From Candidatus Thorarchaeota archaeon (GTDB lineage: Archaea > Asgardarchaeota > Thorarchaeia > Thorarchaeales > Thorarchaeaceae): a stretch of 42,278 nucleotides of DNA. A program made the position numbers and the translations under genes. Position 1 is the stretch's first letter; each line of letters starts with the position of its first letter. The notes beneath the pieces are model-generated. The model was not told the DNA's origin. It saw only the letters and a list, made by a program, of their open reading frames with translations, and made no database searches. Positions 15,946 through 24,670 of the stretch are shown piece by piece. The DNA is taken from assembly GCA_016839445.1 (NCBI GenBank), contig JAEOUG010000049.1:1-42278 (forward strand), read 5' to 3'.

Positions 15946-17280
15946 CTAGAGGTCAATCCTCTCTTCAGCTGATGGACTTCCCTTCTGAAGACCCTCGAAG
16001 TCAGGGTCAATGTCTACCTTGAATAGCACAAGGACAGAGAGAAGGATGAAGAGAGCAGCAATTGGGCCCCAGATAAGATACCCCTGTGACACGGGGTCGC
16101 CCCCGCCAGGAACTGGCACGACCTCAGGTAGGCCGAATATGACACCCCAGAGAAAGGCCGAGAAAGCGTTCATGCCGTTCAGGGGTATCGACGGGAAGCT
16201 CGTGTAGAATCCTGCACGACCTTCACCAGTCAGTATCTCATTCTTGTGCGCGAAGTCCGCATACACGATGTAGGGGAAGAGGTAGTAACCGGCGACTCCA
16301 GCGCCCGCGAATGCGAGAAGAATGAAGGCAGCGGACGAGGTCGTTATCACCAGGGTGAATGGCAATGATATCACAGCCAGCATCATAGAGGCCTGTAATG
16401 TGAATCGCTTCCCCTTCCTTCTGATGGTGAACTGATAGATGATGAAGAACACGAACACAACTGAGAGGAGTTCGACGCCGAATATCAGGAACTCAGTCAC
16501 ACCGAATGTCAGGTAGTCGTTGATGTAGGGGAAAGCAGTCCTGATAATCATGGCAATACCCACTGAGAGAAGCCCCTGAGCAACCAGCCAGCCTACGAAG
16601 TCCTTGTCCCTCAGAGCAACACCGAGGTCTTTCTTGATGGAAGGTTGAGGTATGAACTTCCCTTCCGCATGAAGGCCCAGCAGTGAAGGGGTGAAGCCAA
16701 GAAGCTGAATGACCACGAAGCCCAGAATCAGATAGAGAATCTCACTCGGGAGCCCCCACCCCACAGCTTCGATGGCGAGCAGTGATGTACCGAATGTGCC
16801 AATCACGAAGCCGACGAAGTTGGCCACGTTCTGCCACGAGGAAACTGCAGGGCGCTCCTCAGGTTCAGTCAACTCAGGCATCCAAGACTGGAATGGGGTC
16901 ATGGTCATGCCATAGAAGACCTTGAACAGGCTCATAGTGAATGTGGCATAGAAGAACAGGCCCAACACATTCCCTTCTGCCAAAAACAGATGCGGAGTGA
17001 AGACCAGCAGGAAGGAGAGCGCCATGAGAGGAGCACCGACCATTATGAACGGCTTCCGTCGTCCCCATCTTGTCTTCATCCTGTCACTGAGATTCCCGAA
17101 TGTCAGCTCAGAAACCATGATCGAGAGATAGCTCAAAGCAATTGCAGAGCCCGTGAATATGGCCGGCAGAGATTGGATAGAGAAGTAGAATAGAGCACTC
17201 GCCAGATCAAGCATGTCAAGCATGAGACTTGGGCCTAGTCTGGCCATTCCGAAGTATACCTTCTGACCTCGTGTTAGCAA
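15946..17280 (-). CDS. GPH-type (MFS) sugar:cation symporter
   Basis: 444 residues with about 12 membrane helices. The cytoplasmic loop after helix 2, GNLSDRMKTRWGRRKPFI, is the glycoside-pentoside-hexuronide/MFS signature; relatives include MelB and the plant SUC carriers. The TTG start is supported by GAGGAGGAG five bases upstream. It probably imports a disaccharide or glycoside with H+ or Na+. It lies downstream of the isomerase-like gene on the same strand (73-base gap with a TTAATA element near 17315-17322), and it converges on the mannosidase. This supports a shared sugar-use role (inference). Confidence 0.85.
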   Translation of the reverse strand: MLTRGQKVYFGMARLGPSLMLDMLDLASALFYFSIQSLPAIFTGSAIALSYLSIMVSELTFGNLSDRMKTRWGRRKPFIMVGAPLMALSFLLVFTPHLFLAEGNVLGLFFYATFTMSLFKVFYGMTMTPFQSWMPELTEPEERPAVSSWQNVANFVGFVIGTFGTSLLAIEAVGWGLPSEILYLILGFVVIQLLGFTPSLLGLHAEGKFIPQPSIKKDLGVALRDKDFVGWLVAQGLLSVGIAMIIRTAFPYINDYLTFGVTEFLIFGVELLSVVFVFFIIYQFTIRRKGKRFTLQASMMLAVISLPFTLVITTSSAAFILLAFAGAGVAGYYLFPYIVYADFAHKNEILTGEGRAGFYTSFPSIPLNGMNAFSAFLWGVIFGLPEVVPVPGGGDPVSQGYLIWGPIAALFILLSVLVLFKVDIDPDFEGLQKGSPSAEERIDL

Positions 17281-17353
17281 AGCATCTCCTCCTCGCGGCT
17301 GTAGGGGCTGAACGGACTATTAAGGATGCCCAGTGCCCCGTTGAGAGCGAGTA

Positions 17354-18583
17354 TCAGGAGAAGATCTCAGCAAACTCCATGAATGATGCGATCTCCTCTG
17401 TGTGATTCCCAAGGATAACGATGTGGTGGTTGGCGAGGGATGCATCCAGGAAGTACTCAACGGGTGCCTCCAGCACTACTCGTAACTGCGTCCGGCATCC
17501 CGTATCATTACGCAAGTTCTCGATTACCTCTCCCGAGGAGACCCACCAGTTCGTCAGGTCCTCACCATGGATCTTGAAGACCGTGATTGGCTGTGGGTCA
17601 ATGATGCCCCTGATACCAACACTCAGGCCGGTCTCGAAGTGTGTGACGGTCTCATGAGACTTTGCCATGCTCGTTGGAATGGTGCAGTGGCTGAGGACCA
17701 CTGTGTTATTCCTAGTGTCAACCTGGGCCACATTGGCCATGAATGAAGCCTTACCAAGGAGATGCTTGACTACCAACATGGTGAAGGTGGCAGGTATGTC
17801 GCCCTCGCAGCCAGCCACCAATGAAGGCGAGTCATTCAACCGGGATAGGGCATAGCATCCCGAGACCTCCCTCTCCTCCAGGAGCCTGAAGCACTCGAGG
17901 CTTACTGCATCAAGCCGATGCTCGGAGGCAATCTGCCCAAGGGCACATGACACTGCGGCTGCCTTCGTCAACTCCTCTTCATCAACGTCGACAAGAGACT
18001 CCCTCATGTGTTTCTGAAGTGCCTTCTTCTCGTCTTTGGGAAGACTGGAGGAGAGGCGACCGGTGAGCTCGCTGAAGTCGTAGTTCTCAATTGTCATACC
18101 CCAGCGGCTCTTCACATTGGCAGGTTCAATCTTAGAAGCCACAAGCCAAAACGATGGTTCTCCTATCATTCCTAACCTGCTTGCTCTTATCTTCTGCAGC
18201 ACCTCCGAGTAACCTATCCAGGTTTTGACTCTCGAGGACAGCCTCTCAAGCGAGTCGTGAATGACTTGAGTCTCAATCCCGATTCCATCCGCATAGGCTC
18301 GAATCTCGAGCGCCGCTGGAAGCGAGTTGCTTCGATCGTGAGCCAGGATGATCACTGGTTCGGAAAAGTGTGAATCTCGAAGAATGTCCACCGCCATCTG
18401 CTCTGTCCCGCCTGTACCTACAAACAGAACAGGACGCCCCCAGTCCCTGCTCTCGTTAGACTTGGCAAGGAATTCCTCCGGCGTGCAAAGCTTCACACCG
18501 TCCCTGTCAATCCGGCTCAGGATGCTCCTCACTGTGTCTCTGGGAGTTATAGGTGAGAATAGGGTGACAATGGTCAGAGGCAT
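17354..18583 (-). CDS. L-fucose/arabinose isomerase-like protein (COG2407 type)
   Basis: 409 residues. The second half shows the pattern of the sugar-isomerase family related to FucI and AraA: CEGDIPATFTMLVV (the Glu is a candidate metal ligand), FMANVAQVD, SHCTIPTSM with a likely metal-binding His, HFETGLSVGIRG, and a final beta domain. The N-terminal Rossmann-like part contains VLFVGTGGTEQM. The family interconverts aldoses and ketoses using Mn2+ or similar, but some archaeal members have unknown reactions, so the sugar is not assigned. It probably forms an operon with the GPH symporter downstream, and it is divergent from the arrestin-like gene. Confidence 0.75.
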   Translation of the reverse strand: MPLTIVTLFSPITPRDTVRSILSRIDRDGVKLCTPEEFLAKSNESRDWGRPVLFVGTGGTEQMAVDILRDSHFSEPVIILAHDRSNSLPAALEIRAYADGIGIETQVIHDSLERLSSRVKTWIGYSEVLQKIRASRLGMIGEPSFWLVASKIEPANVKSRWGMTIENYDFSELTGRLSSSLPKDEKKALQKHMRESLVDVDEEELTKAAAVSCALGQIASEHRLDAVSLECFRLLEEREVSGCYALSRLNDSPSLVAGCEGDIPATFTMLVVKHLLGKASFMANVAQVDTRNNTVVLSHCTIPTSMAKSHETVTHFETGLSVGIRGIIDPQPITVFKIHGEDLTNWWVSSGEVIENLRNDTGCRTQLRVVLEAPVEYFLDASLANHHIVILGNHTEEIASFMEFAEIFS

Positions 18584-18692
18584 GGTTCTAACTATATCCG
18601 ACTACTCTGTGATATCCTTTTGGAACAGAACCGGTTCTTCTGGTGAAGTGTTATCTGCGTTCAGGCGGATGGCCAGATGACGGCGAAGGGAG

Positions 18693-19550
18693 ATGCGGCA
18701 AGTACGAGTGCAGCTCAAGGACGACGTCTTGCGACCTGGAGAGGTCCTTGAAGGAGAGGTCGTTGTCACATGCGACAGTCCATTCGAGTGCAACAGAATC
18801 AGTCTGGATTTCACAGGAAAGGAATTGACCGAGATATCAATCGGCGAAGACAGATATTCAGACACCTACACGCATGTTTCTGACTATGTTGTGCTTATTG
18901 AAGCGCCCCAGCTGCAGGAGGGCATCACAACGATTCCATTCCAATACATAGTCCCCAAGGGAGTGCCACCCTCATTCAGCGGATACAACGCGAGGATATA
19001 CTACAGTGTGAAGGCGGTCATTGAATTGGACTGGCGGCCTGATCCTTCTCACACACAGATGTTCCAGATTACACCAGAGACGCCCCCCTATATTCCAGAA
19101 CCTCTTGAGCCCAGAGCCATCACGGACCGAGTGAGCTCAATGACCGTGATGCTGCCTAGTGATGTGCTGCGGCAGGGAAAGGGGCTAGATACCAGAGTAT
19201 GTGTGGACGAGAAACGCGGCGTGGACAAGGTCAGAGTGTCACTAGTAGAGAGAGTGCGATACTCCTGTGGCTCTCACACAGGTCTGAGCGAACGAACCAT
19301 ACCAATGGCGTCTCGAGACATCGACCCTTCCGATTTTGGAAGATGGCTTGAATTCATGATTGCTGAGGACAGGTTAGACTTCGTGCCGATGGAGGCACAG
19401 CTCATCCAAGTGGACTATCTCGTGAAGGTAGAGCTGGGCGCGAAGTGGCAACCCGATCCGCACATCAAGATACCCATCAGGGTCTCGGGGCCAGAGGCGG
19501 GCAGAGAAGATCGCAAAGAAACCGAGCTTGACTTTGGTTTCGACTTCTAG
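18693..19550 (+). CDS. Arrestin/Vps26-like beta-sandwich protein
   Basis: 285 residues with no signal peptide or membrane helix. The N-terminal half reads like an arrestin N-domain: VQLKDDVLRPGEVLEGEVVV (strands 1-2), ISLDFTGKEL, TIPFQYIVPKGVPPSF (~81-95), then SGYNARIYYSVKAVIEL and a Trp-Arg-Pro turn. This is the 'P-F-x-L-P...PPSF-G...I-Y-V-A' pattern of arrestin and Vps26. A second beta-rich lobe (~130-265) follows, giving the two-lobe layout. Such proteins act as cytoplasmic adaptors in eukaryotic membrane trafficking; bacterial SpoOM also shares the fold. The function here is unknown. It is followed by a coiled-coil zinc-ribbon gene. Assignment is by pattern and was not tested by structure prediction. 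Confidence 0.72.
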   Translation: MRQVRVQLKDDVLRPGEVLEGEVVVTCDSPFECNRISLDFTGKELTEISIGEDRYSDTYTHVSDYVVLIEAPQLQEGITTIPFQYIVPKGVPPSFSGYNARIYYSVKAVIELDWRPDPSHTQMFQITPETPPYIPEPLEPRAITDRVSSMTVMLPSDVLRQGKGLDTRVCVDEKRGVDKVRVSLVERVRYSCGSHTGLSERTIPMASRDIDPSDFGRWLEFMIAEDRLDFVPMEAQLIQVDYLVKVELGAKWQPDPHIKIPIRVSGPEAGREDRKETELDFGFDF

Positions 19551-19628
19551 ATGAATCCAGATGAGAGGCCAGACAGACAAACGTAATTAACCAGTTGGCG
19601 CTGGTTCTGGCCCATATGAGGTCTTAGA

Positions 19629-21287
19629 ATGGTCAGGCAGATTGCTCTTGATTTCCTGCACAAGTCAACGAAAACTAAGATTGCACCTGACAGAGAAGAT
19701 GTCGCATTGGCCATAGCCTACATCCTTGCTGAGTCCAACATGAAGAGTAAGGCCAATCTGAAGTTTCTCTCTCCAGTCACCATCCCGTTCTGGATAGTCC
19801 AGATGTCAGACACGAGTTCCATTGTGCTCTCTTCGTTAGGGGAGTCTTCTGTGAAGCTGGAAATGAGCGAGGATACTGCCACAGGACCAGTCAAGAGAAT
19901 CCTGAGCAGTGAAACCAGGCGTTTCGAGGACATCCCAGAAGGCGTTGAGAAGGCAGTGCCCCTCCTTAAGAGAATCGAGCCTAAGGTTCACCACGCCAGG
20001 AACATCCAAGAGCCAGGCCTCTTTGCCTCACTGGGCAATTACTATCGAGAAGTGGATCCGAACGAGAAGCCATTCGCCCTCGAGATGAAGACTGACGCCA
20101 GCACTGCCCTAAGCATCAGTGAGGACTTCCGTTCTATGCTCGACGAGGCGCGTACCAGACATGCTACAATGGACGAAGTCCACAGAATCACCAAGGAGAA
20201 GCTCACAGACCAGATGAAGGTCATGGAGAATGTCCATGCCGCTGAGATGGCGAGATGGGAGAAGAGACTTAGCCAACAGGAGAGCTCCTCGAACGAGCGA
20301 GTCGAGAAGCTCAAGGAACGCCTCTCAGAGAGGGTCTATAGGCTCAGAGAAACACAGGAAAAGAACGTTCGTGCCATACTTGCAGAATTCGTTCGGGACT
20401 CCGTCGAGATTGAGCGATTCTTCTCAAAGATAGTGGAGGACATCAAATCGACACGTGAGCAGCTCCCCGAGATGTCTATTCAGGAGGCTGTGGACAAGTA
20501 CAGAGCTCTCGTTGACGACCTAGCTATCGGAGTGCCAGCATATACTGATGTGACAGACTCGCTTGATGACTTGGCATCAGCATCCCTCCTCAGAGTTGAT
20601 GACCTCGCGCAGAAACTTGAAGACGACATCAGGAAGGAAGAAGACGCCGTTGCAGATCAAGTCCAAGAGCTGCATGACAAGCTGGACGAGCTCAAGGCAG
20701 AGATGAAGGAAAAAGAGAATGAGCAGAACGCCCTGAGAAAGAAGGTCATGGAGTCCATTGATACTATGGACGGCCTGGTCGAGAAGCGCGTTGGAGACCT
20801 GAGGAAAGAGCTTGAGCAGGTTCAGAGATTGACACTGTCAAATGATGCAATCAGGAACCTTGCTCCACTGACCCTCCTTCACGTCACCGTTTGGGTTGCT
20901 ACCTACACGAAGGGGCCGCCTGTGGTCTTCGGACCATGCATGACTCCCGAGGACAGGTTTGGTACACCTCTGGTGACCCAGCCACTGGACAAGGACTTCG
21001 ATTCATACCTCCAGAAACTCATCAGGGCATCAATGAAGGATAGCGCCTCATTCAAGAACGCGCTCAACACGACATGCAGTGATGCGAACGTTCTGAAGAA
21101 CACAGAGTCAGCCACCCTGTTGAAGAAAGGGATGAAGGAGCTCTTCACCAGACAGCTTCTGAAAGAAGGAGTGCAGGAGAAGATCGAGTCTCGATATACA
21201 ACGCTTGTTGGAAGATGTCCGGAATGCGGTGCGGAGATACCACCAAACGCCAAGTTCTGCAATGACTGCGGAAAGTCACTACAATAG
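19629..21287 (+). CDS. Coiled-coil protein with C-terminal zinc ribbon
   Basis: 552 residues with no recognisable enzyme domain. The N-terminal ~150 residues form a mixed globular region. Long charged heptad-type coiled coils cover roughly 175-265 and 310-400 (many E/K/R/L, few Gly or Pro). A further globular region (~405-520) precedes a C-terminal zinc ribbon with two CxxC pairs (CPEC...CNDC), the generic double-knuckle type. The ATG is preceded by GAGGT at 19619-19623, and a GTAATTAA element near 19583 may be its promoter. The architecture suggests a scaffold or tether. It lies 78 bases after the arrestin-like gene on the same strand, so joint action is plausible but unproven. Confidence 0.7.
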   Translation: MVRQIALDFLHKSTKTKIAPDREDVALAIAYILAESNMKSKANLKFLSPVTIPFWIVQMSDTSSIVLSSLGESSVKLEMSEDTATGPVKRILSSETRRFEDIPEGVEKAVPLLKRIEPKVHHARNIQEPGLFASLGNYYREVDPNEKPFALEMKTDASTALSISEDFRSMLDEARTRHATMDEVHRITKEKLTDQMKVMENVHAAEMARWEKRLSQQESSSNERVEKLKERLSERVYRLRETQEKNVRAILAEFVRDSVEIERFFSKIVEDIKSTREQLPEMSIQEAVDKYRALVDDLAIGVPAYTDVTDSLDDLASASLLRVDDLAQKLEDDIRKEEDAVADQVQELHDKLDELKAEMKEKENEQNALRKKVMESIDTMDGLVEKRVGDLRKELEQVQRLTLSNDAIRNLAPLTLLHVTVWVATYTKGPPVVFGPCMTPEDRFGTPLVTQPLDKDFDSYLQKLIRASMKDSASFKNALNTTCSDANVLKNTESATLLKKGMKELFTRQLLKEGVQEKIESRYTTLVGRCPECGAEIPPNAKFCNDCGKSLQ

Positions 21288-21299
21288 GCCATCCCTCCC

Positions 21300-22019
21300 C
21301 TAGTCATCCATGAACTCATCGAGAGGAATGGTGACGTAGTATCTGGGAACGTCGCGTGCTCGTTCGGAGACCCGATCTGCCAGATGAGGATGATTCGTGA
21401 GTGTATAGACAACACGCATCGGAGTCACACCAACGCGTACGTGCACTTGGCAGCACGACAGCATGGACTGTCCCACGCGAGGCGAACCCGAGGGTGTTGT
21501 GCCTTCAGACGACACTACACAGAGTAAGTGATTGTTCAAGGACATCTGCATCAGGATTGCCGCCATATGAGTCACCTGCTGGGTTCTGGCAGCATCTATC
21601 CCTTCACCAAGGAATATGTCAACAAGACCGGGGAGAAGAACAACTCTGGCCTGCGCACATCGGATGAAGCTCTCCAGATGATTGGCAACAAGGTCGTAGG
21701 TCTGCGAAGAGTTGAAGGCACGCGAAACATGTATTCGCCTGAAGACCTCTTCAGGTTCAAGGCCCTTCCTACTGGCCATGTCAGCAAGGCGGGTGGTGTT
21801 GATCATGTTGACGCTGTCAATCATCACAACTCCTCCCAGTGTAGCGCCTTGGACAGCAATCTGCATTAGTTCATCTCGGAGGCTCGAGTCACCATAGAGC
21901 AGGTGGACAAGTCCCACCTCCAGACCTCCGCCTAGAATCTCATCCAGCTCCTGCGAGCCGCTGGGTAAAACTGCTCGTGAAACCAAGTCAGCAGTGATGA
22001 ACGGTTGCCTGAGGACCAA
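21300..22019 (-). CDS. RecA/RadA-like paralogue lacking both Walker motifs
   Basis: 239 residues. The start LPSGSQELDEILGGGLEVG (~18-36) aligns by eye with archaeal RadA/RadB. GLEPEEVFRRIHVSRAFNSSQ (~86-106) matches the RadA segment after Walker A, and LTNHPHLADR matches the end of the core. However, the P-loop position reads LYGDSSLRDE (41-50) with no Lys and no GxxGxGK. The Walker B position reads RVVLLPGL, with Pro-Gly in place of Asp-Ser. ATP binding is therefore unlikely, and it may be a regulatory or structural partner of the true recombinase. The start is TTG, with AGGAG ~12 bases upstream. It converges on the coiled-coil gene with 12 bases between. Confidence 0.75.
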   Translation of the reverse strand: MVLRQPFITADLVSRAVLPSGSQELDEILGGGLEVGLVHLLYGDSSLRDELMQIAVQGATLGGVVMIDSVNMINTTRLADMASRKGLEPEEVFRRIHVSRAFNSSQTYDLVANHLESFIRCAQARVVLLPGLVDIFLGEGIDAARTQQVTHMAAILMQMSLNNHLLCVVSSEGTTPSGSPRVGQSMLSCCQVHVRVGVTPMRVVYTLTNHPHLADRVSERARDVPRYYVTIPLDEFMDD

Positions 22020-22222
22020 CAGGGTTGACGCTCCTGTGAATATTGTAGCACATTCACCTCTGAGGATTTGTGTGTCGAAACGCAGCAGAGAACGAGTAGC
22101 TAAATGGATTCATGTGACAACAAGGCTGCGTAGCGGTTGGCAAGAAGATATGAGCCTAAATCGAGTCATGCATCATGATTGTGGCTCGTCCCCTGTCACG
22201 CACTGATACTCCATTCCGCAAT

Positions 22223-22231
22223 CCTAATATC
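22223..22231 (+). promoter_or_regulatory. TATA box of a leaderless gene
   Basis: CCTAATATC is centred ~27 bases before the ATG at 22254, so transcription should begin at or next to the start codon. The rest of the gap 22020-22222 holds no other feature that I can support. Confidence 0.5.
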
Positions 22232-22253
22232 GGTTGAAATTAACTATAGTTAT

Positions 22254-22682
22254 ATGCCCCACTTCGGATTGATCGACGACACGCTGGACCCAGAGGAAGC
22301 CGCTCTGCTCAGGGCAAGACTGCATGTGAGGGGAGCCAACGCGAGAATGAACCGAGGACAGACGGCCGATGCGATTGCGGCTCTGTATGATGCATTCTCG
22401 ACCGCGATGGATCTTCATCTTCTCAGGATCAGTGACAGAGATGGGTCCAAAGCGGCCGACGATCGTGAGGCCTTCGCGATACTGAGTCATGTCGGCATAC
22501 TAGACGCACCGATGGATGAGTTTGCTGTCCTTGAGAAGACACTGGATGAGGCCATTGCTGGTAGAACGAGTGAAGGAAGCTTCCTTCGGTTCCTCTCGAT
22601 TGTGGAACACATGCTAATCAGACTCGGTATCGTTCCATTTCCCGAGGCAACTCTTCCGGAGGGAGAATCTGTAACCACTTGA
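22254..22682 (+). CDS. Small helical protein of unknown function
   Basis: 142 residues, almost all predicted helix: ALLRARLHVRGANARMNRGQTADAIAALYDAFSTAM, then a second helical pair ending in IVEHMLIRLGIVPFPE. The overall look resembles small archaeal alpha-helical (possibly HEPN-like) proteins, but I see no catalytic motif and give no function. The frame is open back to 22179. A TATA-like CCTAATATC at 22223-22231 lies ~27 bases before the ATG at 22254, however, so I expect a leaderless message starting there and exclude the upstream extension. Confidence 0.65.
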   Translation: MPHFGLIDDTLDPEEAALLRARLHVRGANARMNRGQTADAIAALYDAFSTAMDLHLLRISDRDGSKAADDREAFAILSHVGILDAPMDEFAVLEKTLDEAIAGRTSEGSFLRFLSIVEHMLIRLGIVPFPEATLPEGESVTT

Positions 22683-22777
22683 GGCGGCCGATGAGCATAC
22701 AACCTGAGATTCACCAAGATTTATCTTGAGGGTTTGCAAGCAGAGGGGTGACTCTCTCACATCAAGGAGGCGCTTGA

Positions 22778-23440
22778 TTGTCGAACGATATACCATCAAC
22801 AGGAGCGATGACGGAGCGTGGCTTCTTCGCAGACCTTCCGAAGTACTTCCTACATGGAATTCTGTACGCCATCGTTACAGCCGTTGCAGGCTCAGTTGTC
22901 AGCGCAATCGGTGCAGGATTCTCCATGATCCTTGTCCCAGTGTCCGCTGCTGCTGGCGACATTGTGGGATGGATCCTAGCAATCATCCTTCTTGTCCTGC
23001 TTCTAGGGTTCTCGCTCCTTGTAGTGGGAGTAATCAATGCCTACCTGTCGGCCACGTTTTGGAAGGTTTCAAGCCCTATGAACTGGAAAAGCTTGATTGG
23101 CCATGGTGGAGCGCTCGTGCTCCTGCTCTTCTTGTTCGGTACTCCGGCAATGCTGCTTGACTTCTTCTTGTTCGGCGTGGATCCTATGATTCTCATTCTG
23201 ATCCTTCTACCAAGAGTTGTCATCTACTCTCTCATCTACGGTTACACAGGGAGGTTCGTCGCCCTCGGATTTGGTGAAGTGCCAGTTGCCATCTCTGTCA
23301 CAAACGTACCAGCAGGCCTTCTGTCGACATGTCCCAATTGCGATGTAGAAACACTCTGCAAGCTTGCCGAGGATGAGGAAAGCAAAGTGATCACATGCAC
23401 AAATTGCGGGCTGCCCTTCGAGGTTCTTCGGCCCACCTAG
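22778..23440 (+). CDS. Membrane protein with C-terminal zinc ribbon
   Basis: 220 residues. About five hydrophobic segments lie between ~28 and ~170, with Gly-rich helices and few loops (Yip1-like in outline, but not clearly that family). A cytoplasmic-type C-terminal tail carries CPNC...CTNCG, a zinc ribbon. The TTG start at 22778 is set by a strong AAGGAGG at 22764-22770, seven bases upstream. It ends 8 bases from the convergent aminotransferase stop. Function unknown; the zinc ribbon suggests it recruits a protein partner to the membrane (inference). Confidence 0.7.
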   Translation: MSNDIPSTGAMTERGFFADLPKYFLHGILYAIVTAVAGSVVSAIGAGFSMILVPVSAAAGDIVGWILAIILLVLLLGFSLLVVGVINAYLSATFWKVSSPMNWKSLIGHGGALVLLLFLFGTPAMLLDFFLFGVDPMILILILLPRVVIYSLIYGYTGRFVALGFGEVPVAISVTNVPAGLLSTCPNCDVETLCKLAEDEESKVITCTNCGLPFEVLRPT

Positions 23441-23448
23441 AGGAACAC

Positions 23449-24570
23449 CTACAGCTCACTCAACATTTCTGAGACTAGGTCCAACGCACCAGAGAGATAA
23501 TCAGCCTCACAGCCGTATCCTAGCCTAAGATGCCCTGCGACTCCGAAGTGTTCTCCTGGCGTGAGGAGTACGCTCTTCTCCCTTAGTAGGCGGTGAACGA
23601 ATTCTAGGCTCGTGATTGATAGATTGATTCGCGGGAAGCATATCGCGGCGGCCTGCGGAGCTAGATAGTCGAAGGTTTCTCCATGAGAATCCATCCAGTC
23701 CCTGAGCAGCGGCCAGTTCTTATTGACAATCCTGTGCGTCCTCGTTTCAAGCATCTTTCTCGTGTCAGGCTGCAGCGCAATCGTTGCCAGCCAGTCACTT
23801 AGCGCAGAAGGGCATATGGTGGTGTAGTCAGAGTAGGCCCAGAGCTCATTGGCTATCTTCTCAGATGGTGTGATTGCCCAGCCAAGTCGAAGTCCAGGAA
23901 GACCAAATGCCTTTGACAGACTGGCGGTCACGAAGACCTTCTCGTGCAAATCGAACATGGATGGAGTCTTGTTGCCATCCAGTTCAGCACCCTGATAGAC
24001 CTCGTCAGAAATAACCCAAAGGCTGTTGTCTTCTGCGATGTCAGCGATGGCCTTCATCTCTTGGCTGTCCAAGATAGAGCCACACGGATTATTTGGGTTG
24101 CACACCGCAATAGCAATGACATCTTTGGAGAGCCCGGCTTTGAGCCCTTCAAGATCGACCTCCCATCGGTTCCTTCCCATCATGAGGCGGAAAGGAACTA
24201 CTGAGCCTCCAAGAGCCTTCCAGACTCCCTGAATCTGCATATAGTTCGGAGTCATGAGCAGTATCTTGCCTGCAGGGTTGATCTCCTTGAGAAGCCACCA
24301 GGAAACCAGGAAGTTGGCCTCTGCCCCACCGTTCGTAACGAGCACGCTCTCTGCACCAACCGGGAAAGGAAGCGAGATTGCCTCCCTCAGCGGTATGGTG
24401 CCATTGGTCTGAGTGTATCCAAGAGGAATCTTCAGCAAGTCCTCGACCTGACCAGGAGACAGGAACTCACTGACCGAGAGAGGCTTAACACCGCTCTCAG
24501 ACAGATTGTATTTGACGAGATGCTCCCACTCAGATTGGATTCGCTCGAGCTCGAAGGTCTCAAGATTCAT
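23449..24570 (-). CDS. Class I/II (fold-type I) PLP-dependent aminotransferase
   Basis: 373 residues with all the expected elements: GGAEANFLV (cofactor phosphate region, ~81-89), CNPNNPCG (~157-164), the DEVY motif at 189-192 (Asp to the pyridine N), SLSKAFGLPGLRLGW with the Schiff-base Lys220, and a C-terminal LRLGYG that carries the substrate-carboxylate Arg. The subgroup resembles aspartate-aminotransferase-like or capreomycidine-synthase-like enzymes; the amino donor cannot be given. A perfect dyad TGGTGG-cat-CCACCA lies 11 bases upstream of the ATG, next to a CATATG element. Confidence 0.88.
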   Translation of the reverse strand: MNLETFELERIQSEWEHLVKYNLSESGVKPLSVSEFLSPGQVEDLLKIPLGYTQTNGTIPLREAISLPFPVGAESVLVTNGGAEANFLVSWWLLKEINPAGKILLMTPNYMQIQGVWKALGGSVVPFRLMMGRNRWEVDLEGLKAGLSKDVIAIAVCNPNNPCGSILDSQEMKAIADIAEDNSLWVISDEVYQGAELDGNKTPSMFDLHEKVFVTASLSKAFGLPGLRLGWAITPSEKIANELWAYSDYTTICPSALSDWLATIALQPDTRKMLETRTHRIVNKNWPLLRDWMDSHGETFDYLAPQAAAICFPRINLSITSLEFVHRLLREKSVLLTPGEHFGVAGHLRLGYGCEADYLSGALDLVSEMLSEL

Positions 24571-24580
24571 GAGGGGCGTT

Positions 24581-24595
24581 TGGTGGCATCCACCA
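24581..24595 (-). promoter_or_regulatory. Short dyad ahead of the aminotransferase gene
   Basis: TGGTGG-cat-CCACCA is a perfect 6-bp-arm dyad beginning 11 bases upstream of the ATG and adjoining a CATATG element that may be the TATA region. It could be an operator or a small leader hairpin. Confidence 0.35.
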
Positions 24596-24670
24596 TATGA
24601 ACCCTGCTCTGAAACGAGGAAAAGAAGAATTGGCTGACGAGATGCGAGGGTCTCGCCAGCTGCTTCGGGT

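Noticed and set aside
22036..22057. GTGAAT...ATTCAC inverted repeat upstream of the RecA-like gene
   Set aside because: Six-base arms with a 10-base spacer are expected by chance at this window size; there is no second copy.
22179..22253. N-terminal extension of the small helical protein (MWLVPCHALIL...)
   Set aside because: It contains the TATA-like CCTAATATC, and the composition does not fit the rest of the protein; the ATG at 22254 fits a leaderless start.
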